From Okeania sp. SIO3I5 (GTDB lineage: Bacteria > Cyanobacteriota > Cyanobacteriia > Cyanobacteriales > Microcoleaceae): a stretch of 34,907 bases of DNA. Numbering within the stretch: position 1 is the first letter of the stretch; the number at the start of each line of letters is the position of its first letter. Shown here piece after piece: positions 1 to 9,276 of the stretch. Made by a program: the position numbers and the translations under genes. The stretch covers positions 1 through 34,907 of the forward strand of contig NZ_JAAHHT010000084.1 of assembly GCF_010672085.1 (NCBI RefSeq), in the 5' to 3' direction. The notes beneath the pieces are model-generated. The model did not search any database and was not told the origin of the DNA. It saw only the letters and a program-made list of their open reading frames with translations.

Positions 1-617
1 ATAGATGAAATTCACAAATCAAAACTTGAGGCAGTAGAAACCAGGGAGTAGGTAGTACGAAAAAAAAGGAAAAAGCGAAAAATATTCTCGCTGCAACAGC
101 AGAACATTTTGATTATGGCGTTCTTAAATTAGACTCGCTCTAACTTTTGAAATAGATGAAATTAACAACTCAAAAATTTAGGCAGTAGAAACCAGGGAGT
201 AGGTAGTACGAAAAAAAAGAAACAGAGAAAAATATTCTCGCTGCAACAGCAGAACATTTTGATTATGGCGTTCTTAAATTAGACTCGCTCTAACTTTTGA
301 AATAGATGAAATTAACAACTCAAAAATTTAGGCAGTAGAAACCAGGGAGTAGGTAGTACGAAAAAAAAGAAACAGAGAAAAATATTCTCGCTGCAACAGC
401 AGAACATTTTGATTATGGCGTTCTTAATTAGACTCGCTCTAACTTTTGAAATAGATGAAATTCACAAATCAAAACTTGAGGCAGTAGAAACCAGGGAGTA
501 GGTAGTACGAAAAAAAAGGAAAAAGCGAAAAATATTCTCGCTGCAACAGCAGAACATTTTGATTATGGCGTTCTTAATTAGACTCGCTCTAATTGTTCAA
601 ATATATGAAATTCACAA
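1..617. repeat. 150-bp tandem repeat array (4 units plus a partial fifth)
   Basis: Four near-identical units start at 1, 152, 302 and 451, and a diverged partial fifth starts at 601. Unit lengths are 149-151 bp. Units 1 and 4 share one variant (ttcacaaatc) and units 2 and 3 another (ttaacaactc), so the array has an A-B-B-A arrangement. Each unit has a short imperfect palindrome around aaaaatattctc. Each also has a short open stretch on the plus strand reading KNILAATAEHFDYGV, which resembles the first helix of a TetR-type regulator; no unit has a full gene. The array may extend left of the window. No function is assigned. Confidence 0.9.
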
Positions 618-725
618 AATTTTTAAATTAATTAAGATTTAATGAGAGAATAAATTTATAGGAGTATTGAGACTGAAGAGCCAACTCAATCCAACTCCAA
701 TTATTTAGATTATAGATTAGAGAAA

Positions 726-1268
726 ATGTTAAAAAAAATTGTGGCCTTATGTTTAGTAGCGATCGCTCTCACATTAACAGGTTGTGTTTCTGTAGGCGGT
801 GGCCTCCAAAGCTTTGTAGATACAACTGATGGTTATGAATTCCTCTATCCTAATGGTTGGCTTCAAGTCAAAGTTTATGATGGCCCAGATGTAGTTTTCC
901 ATGACTTGGTTGAGGCTACCGAGAATGTTAGCGTAGTTATTAGCCCCGTGCTTCAAGAAAAGACTTTGACTGACTTGGGTACTCCTACAGAAGTGGGATA
1001 TAAACTGAGTAAAAATGCTATTGCACCAAAAGACTCAGGTAGAAAAGCAGAATTAGTTAATGCCGAAGCACGAGAATATAAGACTAAAACATATTATCAA
1101 TTAGAGTATGCGGTTAAACTTGCTGACGGAAGAGAACGTCATAACTTAGCAAGTGTAGCAGTTAGTCGTGGCAAACTTTTCACCATGAACATTTCTACTA
1201 CCGAAAAGAGATGGCAAAAAGTGCATGATAAGTTTCAACAAGCTATTAATTCTTTCTTTGTATATTAG
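726..1268 (+). CDS. PsbP-family lipoprotein (CyanoP-like)
   Basis: 180-residue protein with a lipoprotein signal peptide: positive start MLKK, hydrophobic stretch, then lipobox LTGC with the lipidated cysteine at residue 20. The mature part has PsbP features: FVDTTDGYEFLYPNGW near residues 30-45, then a VVISPV strand and a C-terminal segment ending in a hydrophobic aromatic tail. Cyanobacterial PsbP proteins are lumenal, thylakoid-anchored proteins linked to photosystem II assembly or stability. Length and lipobox fit that family. The start codon follows agagaaa, a weak ribosome-binding site. The gene stands alone, about 110 bp after the 150-bp repeat array. Paralogs exist in the family, so I give no numbered gene name. 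Confidence 0.88.
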   Translation: MLKKIVALCLVAIALTLTGCVSVGGGLQSFVDTTDGYEFLYPNGWLQVKVYDGPDVVFHDLVEATENVSVVISPVLQEKTLTDLGTPTEVGYKLSKNAIAPKDSGRKAELVNAEAREYKTKTYYQLEYAVKLADGRERHNLASVAVSRGKLFTMNISTTEKRWQKVHDKFQQAINSFFVY

Positions 1269-1291
1269 CTTCTTATGAATGTAGAATTTAT

Positions 1292-1366
1292 AATTATTAA
1301 ATTAAGGAATTAATGAATCTTTTTTGAATTGAGAATACAGAATTATTAAATTAAGGAATTAATGAA
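1292..1366. repeat. 27-bp direct repeat in an AT-rich spacer
   Basis: The 27 bases at 1292-1318 recur exactly at 1340-1366; both copies run from aattattaaa to aattaatgaat. The surrounding spacer (1269-1510) is almost only A/T with related AATTAA motifs, and no gene is visible in it. Confidence 0.6.
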
Positions 1367-1510
1367 TAGCTGAAGTTTTAAATTCTTAATTTTTAATTCA
1401 TAAAACAATTGATTTATAAATTAAAAAATTAATCCTGAATTATGCTTTTTTAATTCATAAGTTAAAAAAATAATTCTGAATTATGCATTCTAAATTCTAA
1501 ACTCCTAATA

Positions 1511-1630
1511 GGGTGCATCTCATATTGGCAAAAATACTTTTTTCCTATATATTCCCCGTTGCCTGTAGCAATAGTGCCTATTGCCTAAAAGCGATAAATT
1601 TTTGACTTTATTCAACATTGAGATGCACCT
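1511..1630. mobile_element. 120-bp MITE-like element with 8-bp target duplication
   Basis: The element starts gggtgcatctca and ends tgagatgcacct, giving 12-bp terminal inverted repeats with one mismatch. It is flanked on both sides by the same 8 bases, tcctaata (1503-1510 and 1631-1638), as expected for a target-site duplication. The interior is too short to code for a transposase, so it would be non-autonomous. The parental insertion sequence is not visible in this window. An 8-bp duplication is known for several IS families, so I do not name one. Confidence 0.75.
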
Positions 1631-1666
1631 TCCTAATAAATATTTTATGCTGGCGTGCTTTGAAAT

Positions 1667-2281
1667 ATGAAAACTCCTAGCCTAATATTAGCTTCATCTT
1701 CATCAGCAAGACTTCGCTTATTAAAAACTGTTGGAATCAATCCCATAGTTATGCCTAGTAACTTTGATGAATCAACAGTTAAATTAACAGAACCTAGAAA
1801 ATTAGTAGAAACATTAGCTCAGACTAAAGCAGAAACAATAGCTAACTCTATAATCAAAGAAAACCCATCTGAAAGATCATCAAATTTAATTTTAGGATGT
1901 GATTCAGTATTAGTTATTGAAGGCCAAATTTATGGTAAACCTGCTGATAGACAAGAAGCGATCGCTCGTTGGCAAAAAATGCGTGGCCAAGTTGGTGAAT
2001 TATACACAGGTCATGCTTTAATTGATTTATTCCAAAATCAAACTATCGTACTTTGTAGAATGACAAAAGTTCATTTTGCTCCTGTGAATAACCAAGAAAT
2101 AGAAGCTTATGTCGCGACTGAAGAACCTTTAAAATGTGCTGGTTGTTTTGCCATAGAAGGCAAAGGTGGTTTATTTATTGAAAAGATAGAAGGTTGTCAT
2201 ACGAATGTAATAGGTTTAAGTCTACCATTGTTCAGAGTTATGCTTAATAATTTAGGATATCAAATTAGTAATTTCTGGTAA
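1667..2281 (+). CDS. Maf family nucleoside triphosphate pyrophosphatase
   Basis: 204 residues with Maf/YhdE features. The N-terminal phosphate-binding segment is [14 protein letters not shown] (residues 6-19). A DES motif follows near residue 40, then ETLAQTKAE near 48-56 and LILGCDSVL near 73-82. The reaction is hydrolysis of non-canonical or surplus nucleoside triphosphates to the monophosphate and pyrophosphate in the cytoplasm, a housecleaning role; some Maf proteins have been linked to septum control. Length is normal for the family. The sequence just upstream is the MITE at 1511-1630, which leaves only 36 bp between the element and the start codon, so the element could affect the promoter. 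No clear Shine-Dalgarno site is present. Confidence 0.9.
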   Translation: MKTPSLILASSSSARLRLLKTVGINPIVMPSNFDESTVKLTEPRKLVETLAQTKAETIANSIIKENPSERSSNLILGCDSVLVIEGQIYGKPADRQEAIARWQKMRGQVGELYTGHALIDLFQNQTIVLCRMTKVHFAPVNNQEIEAYVATEEPLKCAGCFAIEGKGGLFIEKIEGCHTNVIGLSLPLFRVMLNNLGYQISNFW

Positions 2282-3715
2282 AATCAACAAAATATAGCCT
2301 TGGTTATTTTGAATAAAACTATCACAAATATTCTTTTTTAGATTTTCAATATATTAAGACTAAATACATTTAGTTATATCCAGAGGTGTTGAACGTTAAA
2401 CAAGAGGTGATAAAAATTGACTAAACAATATAATTATCTTGTTTTTAACAGCCGTCTTTATGTTAAATGTTCCTTTGCTTATGCTTTGGGTAAAGTAAAA
2501 TTTTAAAGTGGGAAAAAAACTTAAATTTCCTGTAGATATTCAAGCTAACTTTTACACAAACGATACCAACCTCCATGATATTCTTGATTTTATTCCCAAA
2601 TAATAAATTCTGGTTTCCTTTGTGCTGAAATCACCGAAACTACTTAACACAAAGATATCTTTAAACTACCAAATGCTTCGTAGTAACTGATGATTTAGTA
2701 AGAAATAACTTCACTTAATACCAACAACATTTCTCAAACAAATGAAAGACATAATCATTAATATTGTGACGAATCAAAATTAGGTATGAATAGCAAGTTT
2801 TACTCAAACACCATGACTAGGTTTAACTAATGAAAAACATCCCCATCTCTCCACTCCCCATTTGAGTGAAAAACCATTACTGAATAATTAATAATTCAGG
2901 TTGAAAGCCTCCATTTTCAAGGAAAAAAAATTTATTTTTTCCTTTTAGTCAATCCTTTGCCTTTTAGAGAGAGGTAATTATCAATTATCAATTAATGAAC
3001 ACCCAGAACTAGCAAATGCTAAAAAAAGAAACCTATAAATTTATAAATTTACTTATAGCTAGAAGAAGCCTTTAGAATTGGATAAACCACCTAATTATTT
3101 ATCATTAATCCTTTTTTTCTTCAAGATTTATTTCTTCTTGCTTCTTCCCTCTTGGTTCTTTAGCAACAATTTTATTTAATACCCCATATCTCACTTGCGG
3201 TACATCAATTGACATGAAATATGGTTATACATTTATCCAAAAACTATCTTCTGTAATATAGTTTCCCTCAACTGACTCCTGAGTTATCAACCATAAAATA
3301 ACTAATTCAGGACTTACGCAAGGGTACTAATTATAGTGGAAATATTGGGAATATTGACTAAAAAATACGCCATATATAGCGGGGAAGCGTAAGTCCTGTA
3401 ATTACCAGAATTTGATATGAGTAGGGAATAAGTAGGAATTTCTAAGTTCCAAAATCAAAATCAATTATTGTTGAAGCAACTTCTTCCCAATTCCCTTTTT
3501 CAACATCCAGGATTATCATCGTATACCATATAACCTAAGAAATATCAACCCAAAGTTAAGATATTGAGTAGACTATTATACCCTATTTAATAACACTTTC
3601 ACAAGAAAAACTCGAAAATAAATTTTTTTCTGTAATACCATTGACATATTCTTATTTAAGAATTATTCTGATTTACAAGGCAAAATTAAGTCAAATGTCA
3701 ATAAAGAGGTAAGTT
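2282..3715. other. 1.4-kb intergenic region, mostly featureless
   Basis: AT-rich spacer with no intact gene on either strand. At about 2510-2603 the plus strand has a short protein-like stretch starting GKKLKFPVDIQANFY and ending at a stop, with another short protein-like piece before it in a different frame. This may be a decayed gene, but I cannot name it. A 91-bp inverted-repeat element lies at 3308-3398. A sequence at about 2891-2911 (aataattcaggttgaaagcc) recurs at about 5760-5780. I see no RNA gene. Confidence 0.5.
3308..3398. mobile_element. 91-bp MITE-like element
   Basis: Perfect 12-bp terminal inverted repeats (caggacttacgc at 3308-3319, gcgtaagtcctg at 3387-3398) with a possible 5-bp target duplication taatt (3303-3307 and 3399-3403). 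The interior is non-coding. Ends of the form aggacttacgc are, from memory, common in cyanobacterial small dispersed elements. Confidence 0.65.
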
Positions 3716-4285
3716 ATGGCTATTGAGCAAGTTCCTGACGTAGTATTCAAAACCCGTGTCCGTGATGAATCTGTTCCCGGGCCAAATCCTTTTCGGTGGG
3801 AAGACAAAACAACCAAAGAAATTTTTGGTGGCAAGCGTATTGTTTTATTTGCATTACCCGGTGCTTTTACACCAACCTGCTCATCTACTCACCTGCCCCG
3901 CTATGAAGAACTATACGATGAATTTAAAGCACAAGGAATAGATGAAATTATCTGTCTATCAGTAAACGATGCTTTTGTGATGTTCCAATGGGGTAAACAG
4001 CAAGGTTCTAAAAATGTATTCCTACTACCAGATGGCAATGGAGAATTCTCTCGCAAAATGGGAATGTTAGTAGAGAAGTCTAATATTGGTTTTGGTATGC
4101 GTTCTTGGCGCTATGCAATGGTTGTTAACGACTGCAACATTGAAAAAATGTTTGTTGAACCAGGTTTTAGCGACAACTATGGTGATGATCCATTTGAGGT
4201 ATCTGACGCAGATACAGTATTAGCTTACCTTAAAGGTACAGAAGCACCAAAAGAAAAACCAGCTAGATTAGAGTTTGTAGGCTAG
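3716..4285 (+). CDS. Type II (Prx5-like) peroxiredoxin
   Basis: 189 residues. The peroxidatic cysteine is Cys55 within PGAFTPTCSS, the signature of the Prx5/type II group. Other family features are the N-terminal VPDVVF, the SVNDAFVMFQWGK segment after the second strand, and the MRSWRYAMVV strand near residues 128-137. It reduces hydrogen peroxide and alkyl hydroperoxides, with glutaredoxin or thioredoxin as the usual electron donor in this group, and is soluble. A fair ribosome-binding site, aaagaggt, ends 5 bases before the ATG and fixes the start. The gene is alone, with a hairpin-forming repeat about 40 bp downstream. The assignment is secure at family level. Confidence 0.93.
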   Translation: MAIEQVPDVVFKTRVRDESVPGPNPFRWEDKTTKEIFGGKRIVLFALPGAFTPTCSSTHLPRYEELYDEFKAQGIDEIICLSVNDAFVMFQWGKQQGSKNVFLLPDGNGEFSRKMGMLVEKSNIGFGMRSWRYAMVVNDCNIEKMFVEPGFSDNYGDDPFEVSDADTVLAYLKGTEAPKEKPARLEFVG

Positions 4286-4326
4286 CATAAGTATCTGATA
4301 TTAATTAGATAATTAAAGATGAAACG

Positions 4327-4407
4327 CTGTATATAGCAATTAGATTTGATTTTGTAAACTGTCAAGTCCAATGTTTGACTACAATCTCTTCAAATTGCTA
4401 TATATAG
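4327..4407. repeat. 81-bp inverted-repeat element
   Basis: Arms ctgtatatagcaatt (4327-4341) and aattgctatatatag (4393-4407) are complementary at 14 of 15 positions around a 51-base interior. It could be a small MITE or a folded 3' end for the peroxiredoxin transcript. No target duplication is obvious. The rest of 4286-4790 holds AT-rich sequence and a degenerate gttccct tract near 4623-4652, with no gene. Confidence 0.55.
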
Positions 4408-4790
4408 TTTATGAGGAAAAGTTTTCAACCCTAATTATTAATTGTTAATTGATTAGTAAATTCTTTTTATCCCTTCTATTTTGTCAGCTTCAGTTTATCA
4501 AAAATCATGTAATTTTTCCTGAAGGAAAAATATTCTCTAAACTTAATTAATAAAATTAACTATAGTAATCCTAAATAGGTTGCGGGTAATTAAAAAGTAT
4601 ATAAAAAAGCCGAAATTCCCATCTGTTCCCAGTTAAGTGTTCCCTGTTCCCTAAAAGCGGTAAGATTTGTGAAAATTTTTCTAATAGTTAATATTAATGG
4701 AAAACCTTAAAAATTCTGACTCCTAACTACCACCAAAATATTACAACCGCAATAGGATTGCTATACTTTATTTATTTGAATACTTAAAGA

Positions 4791-5615
4791 ATGACTACTG
4801 ATAGACAAAAAAGAATAGGAATTTTTGACAGTGGGATAGGCGGTTTAACTGTTTTAAGAGAGTTATATAGACAGTTACCCAACGAATCTATTCTTTACTT
4901 TGGTGATACAGCAAGATTACCTTATGGTACAAAAACTACCGAAGAGATTTTACAATTTGTAGATGAAATTATTGGGTGGCTAGTCAAAAGTGGGGTAAAA
5001 ATGGTATTAATGGCTTGCAATACCAGTTCAGCTTTGGCCTTGGAAAAAGCCAAATCGAAATTTGATATTCCTATTCTAGGATTGATTGTACCTGGAGCTA
5101 ATGCTGCAGTAGAACAAGGAAAAAGAATAGGTGTTATTGCTACCCCTGCAACTGCTGCTAGTAATGCGTATCGTTATGCTATCCTAGATGCAGATGCTTC
5201 TGTTCAAGTTTGGCAAGTTGGTTGTCCCTACTTTGTACCATTGATAGAACAAAATCAGCTACATGACCCCTACACATATCAGATAGCAGAAGAATATTTA
5301 ACGCCTCTAATACAGCAACAAATTGATACATTAGTATACGGTTGCACTCACTATCCTTATTTAGAACCAATATTACGTTCATTATTACCTAAATCTGTGA
5401 ATTTTATAGACCCTGCAGTTTATCTGGTTAAAGTAGCAGCTAAAAAGTTGGAAACTATGAATTTGCAAAACTTTAATACACCAAAACCAACAAAATTTGT
5501 AGTTAGTGCTTCTCCTCAAAAATTTGCAGATCTATCATTACAGCGACTTGGTTACAGACCAGTTGTAGAAGCAATTTCTTTAGCAAATCTTCTAGAACAA
5601 TCTATTTCTATTTAG
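4791..5615 (+). CDS. murI: Glutamate racemase
   Basis: 274 residues, the usual length. It converts L- to D-glutamate for peptidoglycan synthesis in the cytoplasm. The two catalytic cysteines are visible: Cys76 in VLMACNTSSA and Cys185 in LVYGCTHYPYL, with His187 next to the second. The N-terminal GIFDSGIGGLTVLREL motif holds the conserved Asp-Ser pair that binds substrate. YFGDTARLPYG follows near residues 36-45. The start is the only good ATG before the motif and has no clear Shine-Dalgarno site. Upstream and downstream spacers are long, so it is probably transcribed alone. Confidence 0.96.
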   Translation: MTTDRQKRIGIFDSGIGGLTVLRELYRQLPNESILYFGDTARLPYGTKTTEEILQFVDEIIGWLVKSGVKMVLMACNTSSALALEKAKSKFDIPILGLIVPGANAAVEQGKRIGVIATPATAASNAYRYAILDADASVQVWQVGCPYFVPLIEQNQLHDPYTYQIAEEYLTPLIQQQIDTLVYGCTHYPYLEPILRSLLPKSVNFIDPAVYLVKVAAKKLETMNLQNFNTPKPTKFVVSASPQKFADLSLQRLGYRPVVEAISLANLLEQSISI

Positions 5616-5688
5616 ACAGAAAATCTACTGAATTTTCAAATTTAGTGTAACTTGCTCTTCTAGCAATAATGTTCATAAATTAGCAATT

Positions 5689-5714
5689 TCCTCTTCTTCT
5701 TAAAAAGAAGAGGA
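5689..5714 (+). terminator. Stem-loop 74 bp after murI, possible terminator
   Basis: A 10-bp perfect stem (5689-5698 with 5705-5714) with a 6-base loop. The stem is moderately rich in A/T and no T run follows it, so termination is only a guess. Confidence 0.35.
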
Positions 5715-5840
5715 TTCACTAAAAGGAATTTTTTACCGAAGAATTAATAGTTAATAATTAAATAATTCAGGTTGAAAGCCTCCCCTTTTAAAGACAAAAA
5801 GCATAGGATGTAAATTGGTGCTGTAATCGACAATACTTTG

Positions 5841-5963
5841 TTACCAAATTTTATTTCGTGTAATTTTTGCACCCCGTTGAGCCAATGCTAAGAGCAAATA
5901 CACGGTAAATACATAACCAGTTGCTAGAATGGGAATTATTACAGGAATGTGATTGTAGTTCAT
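5841..5963 (-). CDS. Candidate small single-pass membrane protein (40 aa)
   Basis: A minus-strand frame of 40 codons starts with ATG at 5963. It has a short polar start (MNYNHI), one hydrophobic segment of about 20 residues (VIIPILATGYVFTVYLLLAL) and a basic tail with QRGAKITRNK. This is the layout of the small photosynthetic or NDH-complex subunits that cyanobacteria encode in isolated short genes. I could not match it to PetG, PetL, PetM, PetN, Psb, Psa or NdhL sequences from memory. There is no clear ribosome-binding site. It is the only convincing coding signal in a 1.35-kb spacer. It could be chance, but the topology and the positive tail argue for a real gene. Confidence 0.5.
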   Translation of the reverse strand: MNYNHIPVIIPILATGYVFTVYLLLALAQRGAKITRNKIW

Positions 5964-6969
5964 AGTTTGACCAAATTGTGTGTGAGGAGTGTTTTTAAGA
6001 ACTTAAGAAGTAATTAATGTAACTTCTGTTAGATATTAATTAAATTAATTCTAAGTACAAAAGTTATTTCTACTTACTTGATTTTTAGAGTCAAATAAAT
6101 TTGTTGATAAATTCTTTAACTCTTAGATTTACATAGTTTGGTATTAAATACCAATTCAAACCAGTAGATATTTTTATTTCTACAAGTTTATTTGATGTGG
6201 AGGTACCATCTATTTAGGTAGTCTCTAAAATCAAGATATTCAGCAATTACCTATTACTGCTTCTAACAAAGATTATTATCAAAATTATCAAAGTGGAAGC
6301 ATCTAAAGAGTTATCACTCTGGATAGCCATATTTCATAGGTAATAAATGTTACCTTTTCGGAAAAAATACCTATAAAATCAAGTATTTGTAGGTGAATTT
6401 ACAATTAAATACTATCAATTTAATAGCGATTTATAGCAACTATCTTCCTTGTGTTGATTAGATGTTAATCTAACTAAATATATCAACCACTGAGTAAGCT
6501 TTTCACTTAATATTCCCCAGGGCTTGCGAAGGTTAGTTAACGTCTACTTCTGCAATTCAGTGTTCTGCAAATATATCTCGCCCATATTGTGCAGTTTTTA
6601 ACTTATCTTCCGATCATCATACAATCTAATAGCTGATTCATACAATCAATTAAACAGCAAATTTTCATAAAATAAGCATGATAACTAAATTGTATGTATT
6701 CCATTTCAGAGCCTCTTAAATGTTTGTCCCAATAATTGCTAAGTTTTCACTATTGAAGACTTGATAACCTATTTACTCTTCTAATTTAAGATTCAATCAG
6801 TATCTCTTTTCTATCTTAAATTATTACAGCTATTAGAGTTAATAGTTTTAATATAACACAGTTGATGTTATTTGTATAGAGTATTTTGAGAGTAGCTTAA
6901 CAATTAGATACAATCTACTATTGCTACTGGTATTGATTTATAATTTTGCTTATTTTTTTGAAAAATTTT
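5964..6969. other. 1.0-kb AT-rich spacer without visible genes
   Basis: No coding frame, tRNA or strong terminator is seen. One small hairpin lies at 6338-6355 (aggtaa/ttacct). The right end, 6906-6969, is the start of a 150-bp segment repeated at 9127-9276. Confidence 0.5.
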
Positions 6970-8004
6970 TTATTTAGGAATCAAGATTTCTAGCTTTCCT
7001 GTATCAAGGATGGTTAGCTTAGAATAAGAATATAATATGTAAAATTTTGTTAACTCGCACAACCCCCGATAAATTTCACAATCATCAGGATACATAAGAT
7101 AAGCTTTCTGCATTATTTCTCCGGCTTTCTCATATTTCCCTATCTCAAACAAGCACCGTCCATAGTAATACCAACCATAAGGATGATGGGGATGTTCTCC
7201 GGTAAACTTGGCCAACACTTCCACACCTTGCCCCCAATCCCTGCGGAAAATGTGATAATAGGCCAGGGACTTGTGAGCCTCAGCCCCATGGGGAGTTTGT
7301 CCCAGGGCAGCAGTAATCATTTTTTTAGTTTTTTTCCCCTCCTTACCAGAAACCAATCTCATTTGACAACGCCAATCAATTTGTCGTTGCCGTACCCGAA
7401 AATCATCCTCAGCTACGGCTATAAGCCTGTTTAACACCTCCCTAGAGGCTGAAATTTTCCCACGCGACATTAAAGCATCATAGCTGTAAATCAAGGCCGT
7501 AACATCATTTGGATTGATTGACAAAACCTGCTCTAATGCACTTATTACACCAAGAGGATTTTCTCTGCGTTGATGTACTTGTGCTAAAGCAAACCAGTGA
7601 ACTATTTTTTCAGGTTCTAAATTAGCTGCTAAATTCAAGGCACTAATAGCATTTTTACTCTCACCTTGGCAAACTGCAATTAATCCATTTATATGATTCT
7701 GGGTTCCTTCATTTTCAGACAAAAATAAGGCTTTTTCGTATACTTCTATAGCCTCTTTTTCTAGTCCCATTATCTGCAATATTTTCCCCAGTTTTAGCCA
7801 TATATCAATTAATTTTGGTTGTCGTTCAAGCACTTGATAATATTCTGCAACTGCTTGTGGCAAGTTTCCAATTTCGTAAAGCAAATTAGCCAGTTATAAT
7901 CTTTTTTTCCATCCTTGAGGATATTTCTGAACATACTGATTTAAGGTAATGAGTTTCTGTTTTTGTCTAGCTGACTTTTCCTCTAAAACTAAGTGAGCAT
8001 TCAT
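6970..8004 (-). pseudogene. TPR-repeat protein gene interrupted by an in-frame stop
   Basis: The natural start is the ATG at 8004. It overlaps the stop of the upstream sigma factor gene as ATGA, a typical coupled arrangement. The frame reads 36 codons beginning MNAHLVLEEK, then meets TAA at 7894-7896 where the TPR helix consensus (KKRL-stop-LANLLYEIGNL) would want Glu or similar. After the stop the same frame stays open for 307 codons with several tetratricopeptide repeats (for example EIGNLPQAVAEYYQVLERQP and LGKILQIMGLEKEAIEVYEK). A TTG at 7884 could restart translation and give a 304-residue protein. The last 27 codons repeat at 9184-9276. Partner and role are unknown; TPR proteins mediate protein contacts. 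It may be a real pseudogene, a reinitiated protein or a sequencing error. Confidence 0.75.
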
Positions 8005-8876
8005 CTCCAGTCCAAAGAATTGAGTGAACTGTACCAAAGATGGGGCAATGTTTCCTGACATATTACAGTTACTTTATAGTTAATTTCTTCTTGCTTGTTT
8101 TTTGTTGTAGTTGATGATTTCCCATTAGAAATATCTGTGTGATTAGATTGAAACTTTTCTCCTATCGGAATATCCCTTTTTAAAGATGGCAAGAGGATAT
8201 TTAGAGAAGTTTTATCTTCACCTGTCAAATACTTATTTAGCTGCTTTTTGAGAATATTTCGTGCTTTTTGAATACGTTTGCGAACATTATCTTCAGATAG
8301 AATAAGTTTTTTAGCAATAGTTTGACAAGATTTATCTTGATAGAAGTGTAGAATAAAAGGATGGCGCAATCTATCAGGTAAATATTCAATTTGGTGGCGG
8401 ATATATGCCTCCATCTCTAGATGCAAAATATTAGATTCAGGACTATCTACCTTAGAAAAGAAAGCTGGATGATCTGCAAATTTAAGCTCATCGATGTTGT
8501 CAATTATTGTGGCTTCTCGTTTGCGTTTTCGATGGTAATCCATGCATAAGTTATGGATAAGTCTTTTTAACCAGGCTTTAGGATATATAATTTTATTGGC
8601 AGATTTTTCCCATTCATTCCAGGCTTTAATAATTGCTTGATTTAGTATATCTTCGGCATCGTGAGAGTTACCTCTCATCCACTGTAGGCAAAGCTTGTAA
8701 AAATAATCTTGATATGATTCCCATATTTGCCAAAAATCCCGATGATGATTTGGAGATACACCACTGAATTGCGTTTTTTTTGGCAGCAGATTCCTGTTTT
8801 CTACACCTGATAAAGAAAGCATACAAAAATAATGTATGTCACTTTTTTTCTCTGATTCACTACCGGATAGATCCAT
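8001..8876 (-). CDS. ECF-like sigma-70 family RNA polymerase sigma factor
   Basis: 291 residues. Region 2 lies at about residues 47-120: FWQIWESYQDYFYKL, then DAEDILNQAIIKAWNEW (core and -10 contacts), then the basic RLIHNLCMDYHRKRKR. Region 4 lies at about 157-215: YLPDRLRHPFILHFYQD, then a helix-turn-helix with CQTIAKKLILSEDNVRKRIQKAR. There is no region 1 or 3, as in extracytoplasmic-function sigma factors. About 45 extra residues precede region 2 and about 75 follow region 4. It directs RNA polymerase to a specific promoter set. The next gene on the strand, the TPR gene, overlaps its stop codon, so the two are co-transcribed and the TPR protein could be a regulator or target. No typical anti-sigma gene is seen. 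Confidence 0.88.
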   Translation of the reverse strand: MDLSGSESEKKSDIHYFCMLSLSGVENRNLLPKKTQFSGVSPNHHRDFWQIWESYQDYFYKLCLQWMRGNSHDAEDILNQAIIKAWNEWEKSANKIIYPKAWLKRLIHNLCMDYHRKRKREATIIDNIDELKFADHPAFFSKVDSPESNILHLEMEAYIRHQIEYLPDRLRHPFILHFYQDKSCQTIAKKLILSEDNVRKRIQKARNILKKQLNKYLTGEDKTSLNILLPSLKRDIPIGEKFQSNHTDISNGKSSTTTKNKQEEINYKVTVICQETLPHLWYSSLNSLDWR

Positions 8877-9070
8877 AATATCTTTACTTTTAGCTAATAG
8901 TTATAGAGACCTTTAGATGAGAAAGAGGGTCGTTGAATATACTACTAATAACCTGTTGCTCAAGATGAAAATTTTTATTATTCTATCTACCACGACAATT
9001 AATTAATTTTTTGGATGTCTTTAATAAAGTCTACTGGTAAAGCTCCGCTTGTATAGAGTCTTGTAAGAAC

Positions 9071-9136
9071 TAATTACTAAGTAGATACAATCTAATTATT
9101 AAGTAGATACAATTTAATTATTAAGTAGATACAATC
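9071..9136. repeat. Three 22-bp direct repeats upstream of the sigma factor gene
   Basis: Units at 9071-9092, 9093-9114 and 9115-9136 share the core aagtagatacaat. They lie about 200-260 bp upstream of the sigma factor start and directly next to the duplicated TPR tail. They could be binding sites for a regulator. The rest of the 552-bp spacer 8877-9428 holds no gene. Confidence 0.8.
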
Positions 9137-9276
9137 TACAACTGCTACTGGCATTTATTTATAATTGTAAGAATTTTTTCAAAAAATCTTTTATTTACGA
9201 ATCAAGATTTCTAACTTTCCTATATCAAGGATGGTTAGCTTAGAATAAGAATATAATATGTAAAATTTTGTTAACT
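9127..9276 (-). pseudogene. Duplicate of the TPR gene 3' end and downstream flank
   Basis: This 150-bp block matches 6906-7055 without gaps and at about 90% identity by eye. On the minus strand it keeps the last 27 codons of the TPR gene open up to a stop (LTKFYILYSYSKLTILD, then a tail ending IRK). Nothing upstream on this strand looks like TPR sequence. It is a remnant of a second copy or a transposed fragment. Confidence 0.75.

Noticed and set aside
7183-7434. Plus-strand frame of 83 codons
   Set aside because: Antisense shadow of the TPR gene, with no motif or start signal.
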